DNA of 7,068 bases from an uncultured Planctomycetaceae bacterium (GTDB taxonomy: Bacteria > Planctomycetota > Planctomycetia > Pirellulales > UBA1268): contig CAJAYZ010000026.1 in the NCBI GenBank assembly GCA_903949225.1, positions 1-7,068 on the forward strand. The letters run 5' to 3'. Positions 6,489 to 7,068 of the stretch are shown one piece after another. Position numbers and translations under genes: made by a program. The notes beneath the pieces were generated by a model. The model was not told where the DNA came from and ran no database searches. It saw only the letters and a program-made list of their open reading frames with translations. How positions within the stretch are numbered: position 1 is the stretch's first letter; each line of letters begins with the position of its first letter.

Positions 6489-7068
6489 TGGGCCGTCGTT
6501 GGCCCCGCCGGAAGCGATCCGGGAAGTCGCTCTCCGCGATCGGGGCGCTGCCTGCCACAATTGACGAGATGGGAAGCCCGATCCGCACACTCGTCGCCGC
6601 TGCCGCCTCGCGGATCGGTTATTTCGCGTCAAAGCGCACGCCGCTTGCCGACCTGCGCCGGGTTGTCGATCTCCTCCGGCCTGTCGATGCAGGCCGAGGG
6701 CTCTTGAGGATCGGTGCCGATGGGGACGGCGGCTATCTCCTCCCCGACGACCTCGATCGTATCTCCGCCTGTTTCTCTCCCGGAGTCGACCGGCAGGCGA
6801 CCTTCGAGAACGCCCTGGCTCAGCGTGGCATCGGCTCGCACCTCGCCGATCGCTCCGTTGCCACCCCGCCCGCCGGGTGTGCGCCCCTGAGCTTCGAGCC
6901 GGTCTTCCTCGGTACCTTCGATGGCGAGGGGACGACAACGCTTCAGAGTTGGGTGGGCCGCCATGCCCCCGCCGATACGGGCGACCTGCTCCTCCAGATG
7001 GACATCGAGGGAGCCGAGTACGGCGTCATCGACAACACCGAGCGTTCCCTGCTCCGCCGATTCCGGAT
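6488..7068 (+). CDS. FkbM-family methyltransferase-like protein (C-terminus missing)
   Basis: The gene runs off the right edge after 193 codons. It resembles the FkbM-type SAM-dependent methyltransferases common in cell-surface glycan and secondary-metabolite loci. A GLLRIGADGDGGYLLPDDL block lies at about 71-89, then ACFSPGVDRQATFENAL at 94-110 in the expected SAM-binding region. SHLADRSV follows at 117-124, and LLLQMDIEGAEYGVID at 167-182 is the hallmark D-I-E-G-x-E motif. The chosen ATG overlaps the recQ stop (TGATG) with GGAAAG eight bases upstream, and the first 27 codons have G/C-rich third positions like a real frame. An in-frame ATG at 6569 is the alternative; it would remove a very basic leader (MGRRWPRRKRSGK). 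The target (sugar, lipid or peptide) cannot be told, and the link to recQ may be only positional. Confidence 0.85.
   Translation, partial: MGRRWPRRKRSGKSLSAIGALPATIDEMGSPIRTLVAAAASRIGYFASKRTPLADLRRVVDLLRPVDAGRGLLRIGADGDGGYLLPDDLDRISACFSPGVDRQATFENALAQRGIGSHLADRSVATPPAGCAPLSFEPVFLGTFDGEGTTTLQSWVGRHAPADTGDLLLQMDIEGAEYGVIDNTERSLLRRFR

Noticed and set aside
4815..6938. A 707-codon open frame on the minus strand
   Set aside because: It lies antisense to recQ, whose motifs are unmistakable. Its composition (Arg, Gly, Asp-rich, low complexity) is what high third-position GC produces on the opposite strand.

Overview
The window is GC-rich DNA with strong G/C preference at third codon positions and tightly packed genes. 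It reads as bacterial chromosome. A planctomycete-like or similar high-GC Gram-negative source would fit the gene families, but this is an impression from style; no rRNA or other marker gene is present to settle it. No mobile elements, CRISPR arrays, tRNA or rRNA genes were seen.

Left two thirds (1-4274, minus strand): five co-directional genes with short gaps, probably one operon. In transcription order they are a phosphoribosyltransferase-like protein (4274-3657), a small HAD-type phosphatase-like protein overlapping it by ATGA (3660-2944), and a three-gene ABC exporter of the MacB/DevBCA kind: an FtsX-like permease (2886-1750), an ATPase (1713-973) and an HlyD-type periplasmic adaptor (962 to beyond the left edge). 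The exporter probably spans the cell envelope together with an outer-membrane channel that is not in the window.

Middle (4275-4598): a divergent intergenic region carrying weak candidate promoters for the leftward operon and for the rightward genes.

Right third (4599-7068, plus strand): a full-length RecQ DNA helicase with helicase core, zinc-binding, winged-helix and HRDC regions. A FkbM-type methyltransferase follows, whose likely start overlaps the recQ stop codon (TGATG) and which runs off the right edge.

The most unusual point is the coupled PRTase-HAD pair placed directly upstream of a tripartite exporter. The PRTase carries a basic and hydrophobic insert before its PRPP loop. Together these suggest, without proving it, a linked system in which a phosphoribosyl-type small molecule is made or salvaged, dephosphorylated, and perhaps exported. 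The RecQ and FkbM genes look like ordinary chromosomal neighbours.
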